From Gracilimonas sp040904925 (lineage in GTDB: Bacteria; Bacteroidota; Rhodothermia; Balneolales; Balneolaceae): a DNA stretch of 64,000 nucleotides. The stretch is taken from positions 248,001 to 312,000 of the forward strand of contig JBBDSP010000006.1 of the NCBI GenBank assembly GCA_040904925.1, written 5' to 3'. Made by a program: the position numbers and the translations under genes. The notes under the pieces were generated by a model that was not told the origin of the DNA, made no database searches, and saw nothing but the letters and a program-made list of their open reading frames with translations. This document shows, piece by piece, positions 62,047 to 64,000 of the stretch (position 1 is its first letter; every line of letters starts with the position of its first letter).

Positions 62047-63291
62047 TTAGTAATTAATCTCGCTAAGAAGTTGAACCATTTTGGTTTTATTATTGGCATT
62101 ATTTAAGGCTTCTTCTTTTGAGATAACCCCATTTGTATAAAGTCGCTTTAGATCCTGTTCCATTGTATTCATTCCGCGTTCACCGCCTTCCATCAGCATT
62201 TGATAAATCTCACTGATATTGTTGTTTTTAATAGCAGCACGTACAGAGGAGTTTACTAATAAAACTTCCTTAGCCAAAACTCTTTTTCCATCCAGACTGG
62301 GAATAAGTTTTTGACTTATAACACACGTTAAAACATCCGCAAGCCTTGTTCTAACCCTATTTTGTTCTTCAGTAGGAACCTCACCCAAAATACGTTCAAT
62401 ACTTTCCATGGCCGATGAAGTGTGAAGAGTGCCGAAAGTTTTATGACCGGAATCGGTAATTTCCAAAGCAGTCATGATAGTTTCCGGGTCTCTAAGCTCA
62501 CCAATTACAATAATATCAGGATCCTGACGAAGCGCCTGAATAGCCCCTTCTTTAAATGATTCAACATCTCTTCCAACTTCCCTGTGGCGTACTACCGATT
62601 TGATTGGCTTGTGAATCAACTCAACCGGAGAAGCGATAATGACGATGTGTGAATCAACGGTTCGGTTATTTGCATCAATAATAGTATCAAGAGTAGATGA
62701 TTTACCTGAACCTGTAATACCGGTAATGAGCGTAAGTCCGTATTTATAATATTTAAGACTTAACGCTTTTGCTACCTCGGTATGAGCTCCTAAAGTTTTG
62801 AACGGTCGGATTGTATTATCAATCTTACGCATGTTCAGAGCCAGGTGCTCTAAATCAAAGTACATATCTGCACGGAACCGCTGGTGTTTTTTTTCATTCA
62901 GCGCAACTGAGTAAGAAAAATCAAGGTTCTTATCTTTGATCAATTTCTTTCGCTGGGACGGCAAAATCACATTATGCAGTAAAACATTGGTCTCATCAAG
63001 GGACAGATCATCCGGTTTTTGAGCAGGACTTTTGTCCCCAAAAATTCTATACCATACCCTGCCATCACAACCAGGACCACCTAAATCAATATCAGATGCT
63101 TCATTTTTAAGCATTTTTTTCAATAAAGCATCAAGATAGGCCGTCAATTGTTCTTTATGATCATCATCTAAGCTATCTATAATTTTTCCAATAGCTTCGT
63201 GCCGATCAATTCCTCTTAATGTCCGAGGTAATTGATCAATAACTGGCTTAACCAGATCTGATAAATTTATATTTGCTGTTGCCGTCGCCAT
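62047..63291 (-). CDS. pilT: PilT-family twitching/retraction ATPase
   Basis: Hexameric ATPase driving pilus retraction. 414 aa: Walker A G-I-T-G-S-G-K-S at 191-198, Asp-box region 220-245 (V-E-L-I-H), Walker B I-I-V-I-G-E at 260-265 with R-D-P-E-T-I, His-box T-L-H-T at 288-291. The N-domain (1-165) is longer than usual for PilT. The C-terminal region shows G-M-N-T-M-E-Q-D-L, typical of the PilT branch. No PilB extension ATPase is in the window. 11 bp before the PilMN gene; 138 bp after the CNB gene. Confidence 0.92.
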   Translation of the reverse strand: MATATANINLSDLVKPVIDQLPRTLRGIDRHEAIGKIIDSLDDDHKEQLTAYLDALLKKMLKNEASDIDLGGPGCDGRVWYRIFGDKSPAQKPDDLSLDETNVLLHNVILPSQRKKLIKDKNLDFSYSVALNEKKHQRFRADMYFDLEHLALNMRKIDNTIRPFKTLGAHTEVAKALSLKYYKYGLTLITGITGSGKSSTLDTIIDANNRTVDSHIVIIASPVELIHKPIKSVVRHREVGRDVESFKEGAIQALRQDPDIIVIGELRDPETIMTALEITDSGHKTFGTLHTSSAMESIERILGEVPTEEQNRVRTRLADVLTCVISQKLIPSLDGKRVLAKEVLLVNSSVRAAIKNNNISEIYQMLMEGGERGMNTMEQDLKRLYTNGVISKEEALNNANNKTKMVQLLSEINY

Positions 63292-63326
63292 AGTAAAGCC
63301 AATATCAATTTAGAATGACAATGTAA

Positions 63327-63357
63327 TAGATGATTTTGTAGATGATTTGTTACAAAC
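63327..63357. promoter_or_regulatory. Direct repeats and palindrome upstream of pilT
   Basis: TAGATGATTT occurs twice 12 bases apart (63327-63336, 63339-63348), followed by TTTGT-T-ACAAA (63347-63357). They lie 36-66 bp ahead of the pilT start in AT-rich DNA. They could bind a regulator; nothing else supports this. Confidence 0.3.
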
Positions 63358-63429
63358 TATATTAAATAATTTTAATATAAAAAATCTAAATTTTCGCCGG
63401 TTTATGATGTTTGTTCCCAAAAATAACCA

Positions 63430-63933
63430 CTACCAATTGGTATCGTTAAGTAACCTTTTCTTCAGGTTCAGTAATTGAACATTCATGTTGCTGATCTTAC
63501 GTTGCTGTATTTCGATGATATTCTTTGTGAAAATATTAAAAAGCTTTTCCGGTTTTTTCCTGAAGAAATTTAATGCTTCATATCGTTCATAGCGAAGTAA
63601 TACACAGTCACCATCGGCAGTTACTTTAGCCATTCTGTTATTCTTACTAAATAGAAATGATTCCCCAAGAAAATTACCTTCCGAAAGAGTAGCTAATTGT
63701 ATGTTATCCTTCCATATACTGACTTTTCCTTCTGCTACAAGATAAGCAGAATTGACGTATTCGGACTCATTCAAAATAATCTCGTCTGTCATGAATCTCT
63801 CCTCTTTCCCCAGCTGGAGAAATTCTAACACATCTTCATAGTGAAAGTTTTTTAAAAGCAACGGAGGCTCTTTCAAAAACTTTTTGATGTAGTCAGACAT
63901 TAGGTCGCCAGAATTTGACATTTCAGTACTCAT
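63430..63933 (-). CDS. Single-domain cyclic-nucleotide-binding protein
   Basis: 167 aa. A CNB domain (about 35-140) has an intact phosphate-binding cassette: Gly90-Glu91 and R-M-A with Arg100 and Ala102, so it can plausibly bind cAMP or cGMP. No helix-turn-helix or kinase domain is present. The C-terminus (about 140-167) is a Gln/Asn/Leu-rich helix, perhaps a dimer or partner contact. It is upstream of pilT in the same direction, suggesting control of the pilus machine. The start (ATG 63933) lies near the window edge, where an upstream promoter cannot be judged. Confidence 0.85.
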   Translation of the reverse strand: MSTEMSNSGDLMSDYIKKFLKEPPLLLKNFHYEDVLEFLQLGKEERFMTDEIILNESEYVNSAYLVAEGKVSIWKDNIQLATLSEGNFLGESFLFSKNNRMAKVTADGDCVLLRYERYEALNFFRKKPEKLFNIFTKNIIEIQQRKISNMNVQLLNLKKRLLNDTNW

Positions 63934-64000
63934 AGTAAACCCCTGTAAGTATTACTGCTGGGAAAATAGAACTATACCCAAAGTTAATATTAAATTTCAA

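Noticed and set aside
61674..62057. 127-aa plus-strand ORF rich in Ser and Arg
   Set aside because: It is the antisense reading of the acidic Asp/Glu/Leu insertion in the PilM-PilN gene; low complexity and no coding signals of its own.
1..64000. CRISPR arrays, rRNA, tRNA genes or prophage
   Set aside because: No regularly spaced repeats, conserved rRNA/tRNA segments or phage genes were seen on reading both strands by eye.

Overview
The window looks like chromosomal DNA of a free-living, probably marine or halophilic Gram-negative bacterium of the Bacteroidota/Balneolota/Rhodothermota branch. This is inferred from gene content only: PorV-like outer-membrane proteins, a FlgD-type C-terminal domain on an exported beta-propeller, a DUF4837 lipoprotein, monomeric NADP isocitrate dehydrogenase, lipoboxes with loose consensus, few strong Shine-Dalgarno sites, several TTG starts, and an intergenic palindrome of a type widespread in this group. 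The DNA is moderately AT-rich and tightly packed, with many ATGA/TAATG overlaps. I see no rRNA, tRNA, CRISPR array, prophage or transposase.

Layout. 1-4.4 kb: end of a SurA-like chaperone gene, a MoxR ATPase and a VWA-like membrane protein. 4.4-6.0 kb: a foreign-looking cassette (metal-binding domain plus alpha/beta hydrolase) flanked by an exact 131-bp direct repeat and preceded by an attC-like palindrome; it separates two genes whose 3' ends once overlapped. 5.9-10.2 kb: histidine phosphatase, two hypothetical envelope proteins, apt, tadA and a BioC-like methyltransferase without a normal start codon. 10.2-19.4 kb: a complete tryptophan operon, trpL-E-S-G-D-C-F-B-A plus a DUF4837 lipoprotein gene, read leftward from a classical attenuator whose 24-residue leader peptide has three consecutive Trp codons. 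It contains tryptophanyl-tRNA synthetase. 19.5-30 kb: a rightward run of a lipoprotein, an exported beta-propeller protein, two PorV-like barrels and a surface-polysaccharide set (two glycosyltransferases, flippase, polysaccharide deacetylase, UDP-GlcNAc 2-epimerase).

30-38 kb: leftward housekeeping genes pssA, psd, rseP, dxr, an HDAC-like deacylase, pgeF, aroE, an SRPBCC protein and tmk. 38-45 kb: one leftward operon, greA, nudix, Omp85-like barrel, ackA, a caspase-fold lipoprotein lacking both catalytic residues, an EamA transporter and pta, so ackA and pta flank two envelope genes. 45-55 kb: a SpoU methyltransferase, a family-4-like uracil-DNA glycosylase without its iron-sulfur cysteines, a CDP-alcohol phosphatidyltransferase, dnaB, a tRNA-queuosine mannosyltransferase homologue, mutL and icd. 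55-57.6 kb: DedA, an acyltransferase and a hydrolase.

57.6-64 kb: a compact type IV pilus alignment machine read leftward: a cyclic-nucleotide-binding protein, PilT, a PilM-PilN fusion, a PilO protein with a PilP-like tail, and a secretin carrying a C-terminal SPOR (peptidoglycan-binding) domain. The most noteworthy items are this condensed pilus locus, the cassette insertion, the trp attenuator, the pseudo-caspase and the cysteine-less glycosylase.
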